DNA from: Tetradesmus obliquus
Lineage: Eukaryota > Chlorophyta > Chlorophyceae > Sphaeropleales > Scenedesmaceae
Direction of reading: 5' to 3'
Length of the DNA stretch: 64,000 nucleotides
NCBI GenBank assembly: GCA_030272155.1
Contig: CP126200.1
Location: forward strand, 372,001 to 436,000
Of this stretch, positions 39,279 to 49,413 are shown in pieces. Under the pieces are notes generated by a model, which worked only from the letters and a program-made list of their open reading frames with translations, was not told the DNA's origin and made no database searches. Both the position numbers and the translations under genes were made by a program. Position 1 is the first letter of the stretch; the number at the start of each line of letters is the position of its first letter.

Positions 39279-41361
39279 TCACCCCCGCCAGGCAATGCAG
39301 TCCATCACAGCATCGCTGTTGCCCACGCCTAGCATGTCTGCAAGCCCCACCTCAGACAGCAGCCCCAGCTGCGGGCAGGCCAGCGCCTTAGCACGCAAGC
39401 TGGGGGCGCCACACGCCCACTCACCAACCTGCAGCACCTGCTGCTGCTGCTGCAGAGCTTGGCTGCCTGCTGCTTGCTGCGAAGGGCCTTGTTGCTGCGC
39501 TAGCTGCTGCTGTACCAGCCGAGCTTTACTAGGGCTACTGAGGATGAACGCTAGCGCAGGAGGCTCTTCATCTTGCCGCTGCTGTTGCTGCTGCTGCTGC
39601 TGCTCCAGCAGCTGCTGCGCACACTGCGCTAGCGACAAGCCCTGCACTATGCTCACAGCACCAGGCGCCGCCTTGCTGCTGCGCAGGCCAGCTGCAGCGA
39701 GTGCAGCTTGCGTCACAGGCAGCGGGTAAGGGGATGCCACCACTGCCTGGTGCTGGCTGCTGAGGATTGCCTGCACCACTGAGGTGTAGGGCTGCACCAC
39801 AAGACAGCCCTCGCTGTCAGGCATGCTTGCTGCTGCTGCAGCTGTTGCAGCTGCTGGGGCTACAGCTGTTGCAGCTGCTGTGCCGCTGCTGCTGGGAGCC
39901 TGGCGGCTTGTGCCGCCCCCGCTGCTGCTGCTTGAGGTGCTGCTGCTGCTGCTGCTAGGTGCTGGTGCTTTCGGTGAGCTGGTGGCCCTGCTGCTGCCGT
40001 GGCATACACCTGCTTGATCTAGTACCTGCCAGTCCAGTGCTGACAGCACCTGCAGACAGCACACCGAACTCGAATGCTCAGGGATTGCAGCAGAGCTGGA
40101 CTCGTGCGCTGCACATTCTGCAAAGGCCGAATTCCCGAGCACACCAGCCATTGCTGGTGAGCCCTGGTTGCATGTGACTTGGTGCTCCAAAGCACTTGGT
40201 GTAGGCTACAAAACGACGACATTTTGCATGCGCTCGCAACATGATTAGCTCAGCCGGATATATGGGACACTTACTTCTGGACAGTTTCACGCACACCAAA
40301 CTCCAGTACCAAATGTGCTGCACTGCGCACATTCCAGTGACAAAACATACCACCAACAGCTGGCAGTCTTTGAGAAACTGCAGCTGCTGGCTCCTTGCCG
40401 CACCTGCTGGTAGGCCTGCTGCAGCTGCTGCTGCAGCTCCTCAGGCGTCAGCCCGGCCTGCCTGCTCCAGCGCAGCAGGCAGGTGGGCTGGATCTCACTG
40501 CCCCAGTGCTCTCGGATCTCCTGCACCAGCAGGGGCCTGCTGCCGCTGTGCCGCACAGGGCGACCCACAACAGGCCCGGCACGGCCTGATGCGCTGCGGC
40601 TGCCTGCGGGGCCAGCGGTGGCGGCAGGAACAAGAGCATGTCAGTGAGATGCACTGACATTGCAGGCGAGACCGTTCTTACGCGGCCTGACGCGCTGCGG
40701 CTGCCTGCAGGCCCAGTGGTGCCCCGGCCAGATGGAGAGGATGTACTGTTTGAGTACACCGGCTTTGCAAAGCATTGCACTGTGTCAGGTGCCTAGTGGG
40801 CAGTGCCCACAACATGCAGCTTGATGCCAGCTTGTCAGCCCGAGCAATTGCATGCTGTACAGCCATTCATTTAGCAATAAGTAAATGTTGAGTTTGCTGC
40901 TGTCCAGCAGATCTCAACAAACATGCCACATCTCGGACTGCCCTGGCAGGGCAAGGAAGGTCCACTGCAACCTGACCTGGCGCCAGAATTCCCCGCTCAC
41001 CTACGACGCCCTCCTCAGCAAGCAGCCTCATCAGCAGCGCTGCTTCATACGCAGGGTGCTGCACCACTGGCAGCAGCTGCGCCATGATTTTGGTGTACAA
41101 TGTATGCGAGCCTGGCACCAGGCACTCCTGTCCTGCAGCTGCGCAGGCAGCAGGCACATGCTGCCAGCACTCCTGCCCCACACGGCAATACAGCGGCTCT
41201 AATCCTGATAGTATCGTGTCGATGTCGAAGCAAAACACCTGTTTTCTGGCTGAGGCTGTAACAGTGGCTGCACGGGTTGAGCACAGTACAGATGGCCTGC
41301 TGGTACCAAGATGTGAGGTGTGCCTGGCCGTAGAAAGCTTGGATTGCTGTAAATTAAGCAT
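39279..41361 (-). CDS. HAD-like hydrolase superfamily protein, probably organellar
   Basis: Three exons: 41001-41361, 40404-40603 and 39279-40049. Phases close to 443 aa. The first about 40 residues (MLNLQQSKLSTARHTSHLGT and on) are Ser/Thr/Arg-rich without acidic residues, like a transit peptide. VFCFDIDTILSG follows, with Asp46 and Asp48 in the place of the HAD DxD motif. Then LLPVVQHPAYEAALLMRLL resembles a plant HAD-like family where RPVVETGYENLLLVRLL stands at that place, and PYTSVVQAILSSQHQAVV matches its PGV-x-x-AL-(I/V)-VTT segment. Ser, Ala and Gln runs interrupt the C-terminal half, so catalytic competence is uncertain. The substrate is unknown. Confidence 0.68.
40684..40724 (-). 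repeat. Copy of the 5' end of exon 2 of the HAD-like gene
   Basis: GGCCTGA(T/C)GCGCTGCGG and the next 25 bases, which include the acceptor of the exon ending at 40603, occur at 40583 and again at 40684 in the intron. Spacing is 101 bases. Confidence 0.85.
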
Positions 41362-41865
41362 TGTGCGTGTGAATCTTGATGCTCAGGCAGAGTCACCAGC
41401 GTGTCACTTGGACGAGACTTTCGACGTGTTCGCACGCGCCTGCTACGTTTCTTGATAAGTTGTACTACCACTAAGGCTTCGGCATTGTCACGACAATGTG
41501 ACACGTGTCTGATTCAACCTGAACAGAGCAGCAAGCACAACCCTGATATGTCACTGTCTCTGCAGCTGCCTCGCCATTAGGCACTAAAGCAGTTGCTCGT
41601 ATTGTGACCAGTTGATTTTAAACTTACTATCCACACGCCCACATCAACTGACGACACTGTACTGCAGTATGCCACTGCCTGTGCTGCTGAGGTCCCCAAC
41701 CAACAGGTGGCAACCACAGCAATAACACAACTTTAGGATGGCATTTTATTTGCAATAACAGATCCAGTTTAACTCTTGCGTGCAGGCAGCTGCTCAACAC
41801 TGCCTTAGACCCTGCCACTGCCACAGCAGCAGAACTCAAGGTGATGACAGCAACAGCAGTCGCAG

Positions 41866-41921
<56 letters not shown>

Positions 41922-42120
41922 TGGTAACAACATGACAGTGTATCATTTAGGCAATGGCTGCCACTAGTCATTCTTATGTATTCGCCTGGCAGCAGACACA
42001 CTGTGCCTGAGGCTGTGGCAGCTTTGAAGTCAGTGTGCACGTGCCTTTCCTGGCTGCGCTAGCATACATAATCAGCAAACAAGAGCGCAAATGACATGTG
42101 TGCAACTTTCTCCTTTGCAG
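41362..42120. promoter_or_regulatory. Divergent intergenic region with (CAG)n tract
   Basis: This is the spacer between the HAD-like gene (minus) and the next plus-strand gene. At about 41869-41921 there is an AGC/CAG run of roughly 17 units. First exons of the plus-strand gene may be hidden here. Confidence 0.45.
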
Positions 42121-43406
42121 GCAGAGGTCGCTCAGCTGCAAGGTCTGCCTGCCTCCTGTGTGACCCAGGTGCGTGCGCAGCAGCAACTTCTACAGCAGCA
42201 CGCTGCTGCCTAGACTGCTGCAGCAATGCAGCCGCTCTCTGTTGCGCTGAAGTATGCTGCAGCAGCGATGCTGCATGTGATGCAGACCTGCCGGGCACGT
42301 CACACTTGGTGTGCGCTGGCCACCTGTGCAGTGCGCGCCGCAGCGTCACAAGGACAAGGACGCTAATGGGCACTGCCATGTCGCGCTGGCGTCCTCTTGC
42401 AGTGCTCCACACATGTTCAAAGGAAGCTGCCATGTAGGCATACAGCTGATGCTGAAACTCTTCTTCTTCTGCTGCTGCTGCTGCTGCTGCTGCCAGGTGT
42501 CCTGGCAGGGTGAGGAGCTGCAGGGCAGGCAGACGCTGCGGGAGGCGGGCCTCAGCAGCAGCAGCAGCAGCAGCAGTGCCTGCGTGCAGGTGAGTGAAAT
42601 GGGTGGCGTGCGCCAACAGTCCGGTTGGCGTGCGCCAACGGTACAATACCCCTCATGTGGAAGTGCACGAGCAGATGTGGACCGATGCAGATGTGCTGGT
42701 AGCAAGCGGGATCACCAGCATACACGTGCATCAAGCAGGGCGTCTGTCCTGCAAACTGAGCAGGCGCGGCATGGCTTCTGCGCGACTGCTGAGCTGCACA
42801 TAAAGTTGAGGTTGTGCCTGGTAGCACCTTTTGGTTGCTGTGACAGTGGTGCTCTTACAGGTTGCGCCGTTCTCACCAGCTGAGCAGTTCATGTCACTCA
42901 CCTAACAGCATGCACTGTTACCTTGTGCTGCTTTGTGCTGCAGGCTGCGGGCTGCCAGCTGTTCCCCAACAACTGGTTCCAGTCATCACCAGCAAAGACT
43001 TACACCAAGGTAGGTGCAGGGCAACACACACGCAAGTGCACGCAGCTGTCTTCTACCCAAGCTGCTGCTGCACCTGAATGCTGCTGCAACACAACTGGAA
43101 ACCGCTGTGTGCTGCTGTCTTTGCCGTGCCCGGCAATTCACAGCTGCTGTGCCCCTCAGCACCTCACATGCCCTTGCCCTGGCCACATATTCTGCACATT
43201 TCCAGCACCGTACATACCTCTCTCTGCCTCTGACCTGCAATCCCTTCCTGCCGTTGTCCTGCAACTTTTCCTGGAACACCTGCCTGTAATAGGTGCTGGA
43301 CATCACGTGGCCGCCGCTGCGCCAGGCAGACTACGCACTGAGCATCGCCTGGCTGGCAGCAGCACTGGCAGCGCTGGCAGCAGCCAACACGTTGCTCAGC
43401 AGCTAG
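42121..43406 (+). CDS. Unrecognised protein with ubiquitin-like stretch and C-terminal hydrophobic helix (3' part)
   Basis: Four phase-0 exons with good splice sites: 42121-42168, 42497-42589, 42944-43009 and 43293-43406. They read AEVAQLQGLPASCVTQ, then VSWQGEELQGRQTLREAG with a Ser run, then LFPNNWFQSSPAKTYTK, then VLDITWPPLRQADYALSI followed by an Ala/Leu helix and a stop. The first two resemble the middle of a ubiquitin-like fold (helix, then x-x-W-x-G-x-x-L with TL..AG). The last about 20 residues could be a tail anchor. The N-terminus was not found. The stop lies only 55 bases before the next start codon on the same strand. Confidence 0.45.
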
Positions 43407-43461
43407 GCAGCAGCAGCAACATCAACAGCAAGCAGCCGCCACTGGGTAGCCAGTCGCACAC

Positions 43462-45000
43462 ATGATTGCGCTTGCGGCTGCAGCTGCTGCTGCTCAGCGT
43501 GCAACAGCTGCATGTAGAGCGCCGCACTGCGCCGCATTCTCAGCAGCGGTGCTGCTCAGAGGTACTGCAGCCAGCACGCATTGCCTGGTTGACGCAGCTG
43601 CAGGTGCAGCAGCAGGCTTCAGCAGCGGCCGCAGCAGTACTGCTGCTGCTGCTGCTCAGCCACATGCAGACAAGCCTGGCCAGGCCTTTCTGGCAAGCCT
43701 CATTGACTATGAGAAGCTGGGAGTGCCAAAGGCAGCTGGCGTGGACAGCAGCAGCAGTCGAAGTAACAGCAGCAGCAGCAGCAGCAGTCCAAAGTTTGAT
43801 CTGCGTGTCATGCGGCAGCTGCTGGCAGAGCTGGGGGACCCTCAGCAGCAGCTGAAGGTGGTGCATGTGGCAGGAACTAAGGGCAAGGGTAGTGTGGTGG
43901 TGCTGCTGAGTGCCATACTCAGGGCAGCTGGCCTCCAAGTTGGCACGTATACTAGCCCTCACCTGTTTGATATCAGGGAGCGGGTTATGGTTGGGGGCGG
44001 CGGCGCTGCAGCAGGTGCTGCAGCTGCAGCTGATGCAGCAGCAGTGAGTGAGGGTAACTGGGAGTCTCTGGCAGTGCAGGCGCAGGCTGCGGTACAATCC
44101 ATGCAGCAGCAGCAGCAGCAGCAGCAGGGTACGGCAGACGATCGTAGCACCACTGGCAGCAGCAGCAATGGCAAGCCGAGCCATTTTGAGGTCGTAACTG
44201 CCATGGCTCTGAAGCACTTTGCGCAGCAGCAGGTCGATATAGCAGTGGTAGAGACGGGGCTAGGCGGTGCCACCGATGCCACCAATGTGTTTGGCCCTGA
44301 GCAGCTGCAGCTGGCTGTGCTGACAGCAATAGGGTTGGACCATGTTGAGGCGCTTGGAGGCAGCTTGCGCAGCATCGCAGCAGCAAAGGCGGGCATCATG
44401 AAGCCAGGGGTGCCTGTGGTGGTGGGGCCGCAAGGTGGCCCTGGCAGCAACACTACAGCAGCAGCAGCAGCAGCAGGAGATGCAGCAGGTGGTGGCAGCA
44501 GTGCTGAGGTGTGGGAGGTGCTTCGTGCTGCTGCTGGTCAGCCTGGCATGCAGTGCCCCATAGTGGCTGCTGAGCAGGCAGTACAGGTGAGTGGCGTGGC
44601 ATGCATTGCAGCATCAAATTTGACGGGGTGAATAGGTTGTTGATGGCCGGGTGGATGTTGCATCAAGCCTGCAGCTGCAAGCAATGCTTGTGTCAGTCAT
44701 CTTGACCATGGAGCTTGCCGGCCAACTGCTAGCGGTCACAGGGGAACGCTGTGCTTGTTTCTGGCTCTTTCATGTGCTGATCTTTCTTGCGGCATGTGCA
44801 GTGCCTACAGTGCCCAGCAGGCTGGCTGCACCAGCATCACACCCGCTTGAATGCTGCTGTCATGTTCCTGATGTTTTGCAGGTCACACCAGCAGAGGGCA
44901 CCAACAGCAGCAGCATCACCGTGCTTGACGGCACAGCACCTAACCTTGCGCGTCAAAGCATCAGCATCACAGCAGCCATGAGCCCTTTGCAGGACAACGG

Positions 45001-45037
<37 letters not shown>

Positions 45038-46821
45038 CAGCTCTCCCTTCCAAATGTGCAGTTGCAGCTTGTGGGCGGCCACCAGGCCGGCAATGTGCAG
45101 ACTGCTGTCGCTGCTGCGCTGCTGCTGCGGCAGCGGGGCTGGGTGAGCATCAGTGCTGAGGCGATTGCTGCGGGCCTGCAGCAGGCATGGCTGCCTGGCA
45201 GGTTCCAGGTGAGCAGTGAGCAGCCACACCAACCTTGCGCTTTGAGCGACGCTGTCTCTATTATGTTAGTTGCATGTGCATGCTCACATGCGTAAATGCT
45301 TGCGCGCACTCCCACAGGCGCATGCGCGTGCCCATGCACCTGCTCACGTAAGCTCACATGTATACACGCATGTACAAGCAGAGCACGCACACACATGTGC
45401 ATGCACACACGCCCATGCGCGCATGCACGAATGCTTGCACAGGCGCGCACGCGCGCGCACGCGCACGTGCAGGCGCACACACAGAATGCACACGCACGCG
45501 CGCGCATGTAAAACACACAGGAAACGCGCACGCACGGACACAATGGGTACACGCGCATATCTGGCAAGGGTGCCAGCACACACGCATGTCAAACATGTAG
45601 GTAGGAACGCGCGCATGTCAAACATGTTGGTAAGCACGCACGCATGTCAAAAATGTGGTTGCGCGCGCGCGCATGACAAACATGTAAGATTGCACGTACG
45701 CGCGCCTGTCAAACATGTCAGCACACGCGCGCGCGTGCATGTCGAACATGTAAGATTGCATGTATGCGCGCCTGCCGAACATGTGAGCACACGCAAGGGC
45801 ATGTCAACCATGTAAGATTGCACGTATGCTCGCCTGCCAAAATGTGAGCACACCTGCACGCGCGCATGTCAAACATGTATGATTGCACGTATGCACACAT
45901 GGCAAACACGTATGCACGCCCGCACGCGCGCATGGCATGCAATTAAGCCCACACGCGCGCAGGTCAAACATGTGAGCCAACACATGCGCGTGCGCGCATG
46001 TCAAAACTTGTAAGCACGCACACACGCGTGCACGCCAAACATGTATGCACACATGTGCTACACACGCATGCGCACAGCTGCGTACACGCGCAGACGCGCA
46101 CACATACATGTATGCAGCACACACCCTCACACACATGCACACACAAACACGCATGCATGAATGCATGCATGCATGCTGCATGCACACATGCGCTCACATT
46201 CGCATGCAGAGCACACCCACGCATGTTAACATCCGTCCACTGCTGCTGTGCATGCCCCATGTGTGCCACAGGTCGCGGAGATGCCAGGCAGTGCGGCCTG
46301 TCACGTCGTCTTTGACGCCGCACACACAGCAGACTCGGCTGCTGCGCTGGCATCCACGCTGCGAGCTGCCCTCCCTGACCAGCCTGTAGCGCTGGTGCTG
46401 GCCATGGCAGGAGATAAGGAGCACAGGTGCGTGATAAGATGTCGGTGCAGCTGTGCTTGGTGGGAGCTGCATGTCATGCTGTGTTGCCCTAATGTCATGC
46501 AATGCGGGTGTGGTCATGGTGTGGTCATTGCTGCAAGGCTTGAGCATCAATTGATTGCAATGGCTGCAGCAGTTAAGTGTCGACGGGGACGTCCCCCGCA
46601 CCCACAGACGGTGTTGGGCTGTTGTTCCGGTGCGTTCTGCAACATCTCACGAATCACGCATTGCTTGTTTCATCCTCTGCAACACGCTGACACTGAGCGT
46701 CTGTGCTCTGCAGGGAGGTGTGTGGGGCGCTGCAGGCCTGCAAGCCATCTGTGGTGGTGTTCACTACTGTGCCAATTGCTGGCAGCCACCATAGGGCAGC
46801 TCCGCCAGGTGAGCTGCTTGC

Positions 46822-46866
<45 letters not shown>

Positions 46867-47313
46867 CAGCGTAGGACTTGCCAACTGCTAATTAGTTATA
46901 ACCAACATCAAGCATCTGTCTCAGCTGGTTTACCTACAGAACAAGCTGTGTGCAAGTTATGCAGGCCAGCGCTCAGGTGATTGTAGCACGAGCTGCCCGT
47001 TTTAGTGTGCTGTGCCACCAAGCTTCTGCACTGCTTGCTGTGGTGTTCATATCTCTGTCTGGTGGGGCTTTTGCTGTGCGCTGCAGGCACGCTGGCGGCT
47101 CAGTGGCAGGCTGCCAGCATGCTGGGGCCCGGCAGGCCGCTGCGCTGCAGGCAGCTGATCCAGGCCAACCTTGGCGCTGCGCTGGAGAAGGCGCGCCACG
47201 AGCTGACAGCGCATGGCAGCAGGGCTGGCGTGGTGGTGGTGACTGGCTCGCTGCACGCGGTGGCTGCCGCAATGAAGCAGCTGGGGCTTGCGCCAGTCGG
47301 TCCAGCAGCGTAA
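43462..47313 (+). CDS. DHFS: Dihydrofolate synthetase (FolC/DHFS type)
   Basis: Five exons: 43462-44586, 44882-45208, 46272-46426, 46714-46808 and 47087-47313. Phases close to 642 aa. It adds glutamate to dihydropteroate in folate synthesis. Landmarks: an Ala-rich start like an organellar presequence; LIDYEKLGVPKAAGVD, close to the plant DHFS NYEKTGVPKDAGTD; the ATP loop AGTKGKGS at 137-144; TYTSPHLFDIRERV; SHFEVVTAMALKHF; and VETGLGGATDATNV. Later come LVGGHQAGNVQTAVAAAL, VFDAAHTADSA, LAMAGDKEH and the final VVVVTGSLHAVAA. The plant enzyme is mitochondrial and shorter. The extra length is Ser, Gln and Ala runs. Intron 2 (45209-46271) holds a 1-kb purine-pyrimidine tract. TGTAA stands 33 bases after the stop. 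Confidence 0.94.
45240..46230. repeat. About 1 kb alternating purine-pyrimidine DNA with CATGTCAAACATGT repeats
   Basis: It is dominated by CA, CG, TG and TA dinucleotide steps (long CACGCGCGCATG-like runs), wholly inside DHFS intron 2. From about 45585 to 46050 a degenerate repeat with the core CATGTCAAACATGT recurs at least a dozen times, often with TAAGATTGCACGTATGCGCG between. Such DNA readily adopts the Z form. Confidence 0.92.
46825..46864. repeat. (CAG)n tract in DHFS intron 4
   Basis: About 13 CAG/AGC units begin shortly after the donor of the exon at 46714-46808. They do not affect the reading frame. Confidence 0.85.
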
Positions 47314-47345
47314 GTGACTTTGTTCGTTGCTATGCCACATGTTGC

Positions 47346-47350
47346 TGTAA
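47346..47350 (+). terminator. Candidate poly(A) signal (TGTAA) of DHFS
   Basis: TGTAA lies 33 bases after the DHFS stop codon. It precedes the partial copy of the exon end at 47371 and the start of the tandem array at 47618. Confidence 0.5.
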
Positions 47351-47370
47351 GCATGCACTTTGCGTGCGCA

Positions 47371-47422
47371 GTGGCTACAGCAATGACGCAGCTGGGACTG
47401 GCGCCCGCTGGGTCAACAGCAG
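47371..47422 (+). repeat. Copy of the DHFS 3' coding end
   Basis: GTGGCT(G/A)C(C/A)GCAATGA then GCAGCTGGG and following bases (true copy from 47260, encoding VAAAMKQLGLAPVG) recur 111 bases later, after the stop codon. Confidence 0.85.
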
Positions 47423-47617
47423 TCACGTGCACCATATCACTAGTTGCTGCTGAGATCATGCCATGTGGCATTTTACGAGTGCAGCGCGGCAGGCCGATTT
47501 CGACGGCTTTGAGAGGATGTAGATTGTCTGTTTGTGAGACCGTGGTCGGACCAGCCAGCATTGCTATGGTTGATGCACTGCCGGTTCCTGGTGGTGAGGT
47601 GCACACAACGTTTGGTT

Positions 47618-49413
47618 TTCACTAGGCACTGGTACGAAAGTAGCGCAAAGGCAGCATACTCATTAAATGCAACTTTCAACAACGAATCTAAATCAAATTG
47701 AGCCACTATATGGGGTGCTGTGTAACTTGAGTAAAGTGCTTGCAAACCACCTGCTGCGCCCCGACTCTTTGAATTTTCGCGGGTCTGTTATCTGCTGCTT
47801 TCTGCTGCTATAGGGCGCTGCTGCCTGCACATATGTATTTATGTAACCGTTTCTACTTCTGGGCAGCACCTGCTGGCTGATCGGGCTCTGCAGCTGTGGT
47901 GTGCCAAGTGCCCTGCCGCTGTTGTTGCGGTCTGCTGTCTGGCCCTGTACGTTGTGCGCTGCGCTGCTGCTGCTAATCTTGTTGCTTATCACCGATCAAC
48001 GTTTCAGCATTACAGGCAGCTGCTGCGCGTGTGCAGCTAGGGTGGTTGAGCACAGTTGGTTGAGTGCTGCCAGTCCACACACTCTCCTGCAGACATTCAT
48101 CTTGTGTGATCACGCTGAATTCTGGAGCTGAAAAAAACTAGCAGTTTGGAGCGGGCGCTGCAAGCAGGTGAGGTGCCTGCAGGACAGCTGACATGCAAGC
48201 AAACCAAGGCAGCAGGTTCAGCAGCTGTGCCTTGCTGTACCTACCACAAGCAGCAGGTTGCTGTGCCAGCATGGCTTTCTGTTTGTGTGCTATGTGGCTT
48301 TGTCTCATATCTGGGATGCTAGGTTCGTACCCTACCCCACTGAAGGCAAAAATGCACATCTTCCTTTGCTGCAGCAGTTCTCAGCCTGCATTGCAATCCT
48401 GCTGCTGCTGTTTCTGGGCAAAGTTGATGAAATGCCTGCCCACCTTTTTATGTTATAGCAGGCCTGCTGCAACTGCTGCTGGTGGTGCAGCTGTCCCAAA
48501 TCCTGCATTACTGTTGTTTGCAATTGCTGGGACCTGCCTGGCCAGCAGCACATTCAGCAGCAGACAGCAGAGTGCAGCTCAGAGGAGGGTGCTGTCACCT
48601 GCTGTAGCCTCTGTTTTTCGAATGCACACTTTGCCAGGCAAGACAGCAGCAGCAGCAGCCTGGTGGTCATGCAGTGCTGCTGCTAAATTCACAAAAGCAC
48701 ATTCAGAGCACAGCCTTGTCTTGAAAGACGTTTTAAAAGCAATCCGAATTGTCTGCTGTTGCTGCCGCAGCACGATCGAGCTGGCATAGCCTGCACAGGT
48801 GTCTTGGACTCACTGGCTCCGTGACCAGGCTGGCTGCCCGGCGTCCCACCGGAGAAAATTCTCGGCCCAGTAAGATGTAAGAATCAGCTGTTATGTATGA
48901 GGATAAGTTTGCAGCGTGACAGCTGTCTGCATCGAGAGTGGCTGATTCGGCAGCACTTCCCCGTCACGGATTACCTGACTCAAACACAGCTTTCTCCTGC
49001 CGTGCGTCAGCTCAATTAAATACTTGAATAGATGTTATTACAATGCCAAGAGTGCAGCAACATCAAAGCATCCTGCTTGGTAGGGCAACCGTTGAGACAA
49101 GTAACGTGTGGTTCAGTAGCTGGAGCTGCATGAAGCACATGTTAGCACGTACAATAATTAATTTTAGCCGTAACAAGTACAATCATTCACGCACATTGGC
49201 TCAACTCGCCTGCATGTGAACTGCCCATCAACAGCACTGCTGCCCTGGCAGAACTGCCTTGCCACGCGCGCGCGCTTTTCACTCTGGGCCAGTCTATGCA
49301 CCAATACACCATCTGACAATTATTATCAGATAACAATCTATCAACTTATCATGCCTGTGGCTGTCCATGCTGGCATACAGTTGAAAACAGAGACATAACC
49401 ACCCAGCTACAGC
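47618..49413. other. Gene-poor 1.8 kb of the array unit
   Basis: This part recurs in each unit. A 198-codon plus-strand frame (48193-48789) is open in all copies, but the copies are nearly identical, so that is no evidence of coding, and its Cys/Ala/Leu-rich composition follows from TGC/CTG repeats. GAGAAAATTCTC at about 48852 and GACAGCTGTC at about 48918 are small palindromes. Transcription start sites for the nuclease gene are expected here. Confidence 0.4.
49311..49331. promoter_or_regulatory. 21-bp near-palindrome in the unit
   Basis: ATCTGACAATTATTATCAGAT pairs at 18 of 21 positions with its own reverse complement. It sits about 80 bases before the nuclease start codon and past the transposase 3' end, and repeats in every unit (53618, 57925, 62232). 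It may be a protein-binding site or hairpin. Confidence 0.5.

Noticed and set aside
41669-41706. Possible first exon (MPLPVLLRSPTN) for the gene at 42121
   Set aside because: Its end phase does not match the exon at 42121, and the sequence is too short to judge.
42059-42646. 195-codon minus-strand frame overlapping the ubiquitin-like gene
   Set aside because: The plus-strand exons have matching splice phases and a domain-like sequence. The minus frame has neither.
45270-45815. 181-codon frame rich in His, Arg, Cys, Thr and Ala
   Set aside because: It is a by-product of alternating CA/CG dinucleotides inside a DHFS intron.
48193-48789. 198-codon frame present in each array unit
   Set aside because: The units are nearly identical, so its persistence is not conservation. 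The composition is repeat-like and no domain is seen.
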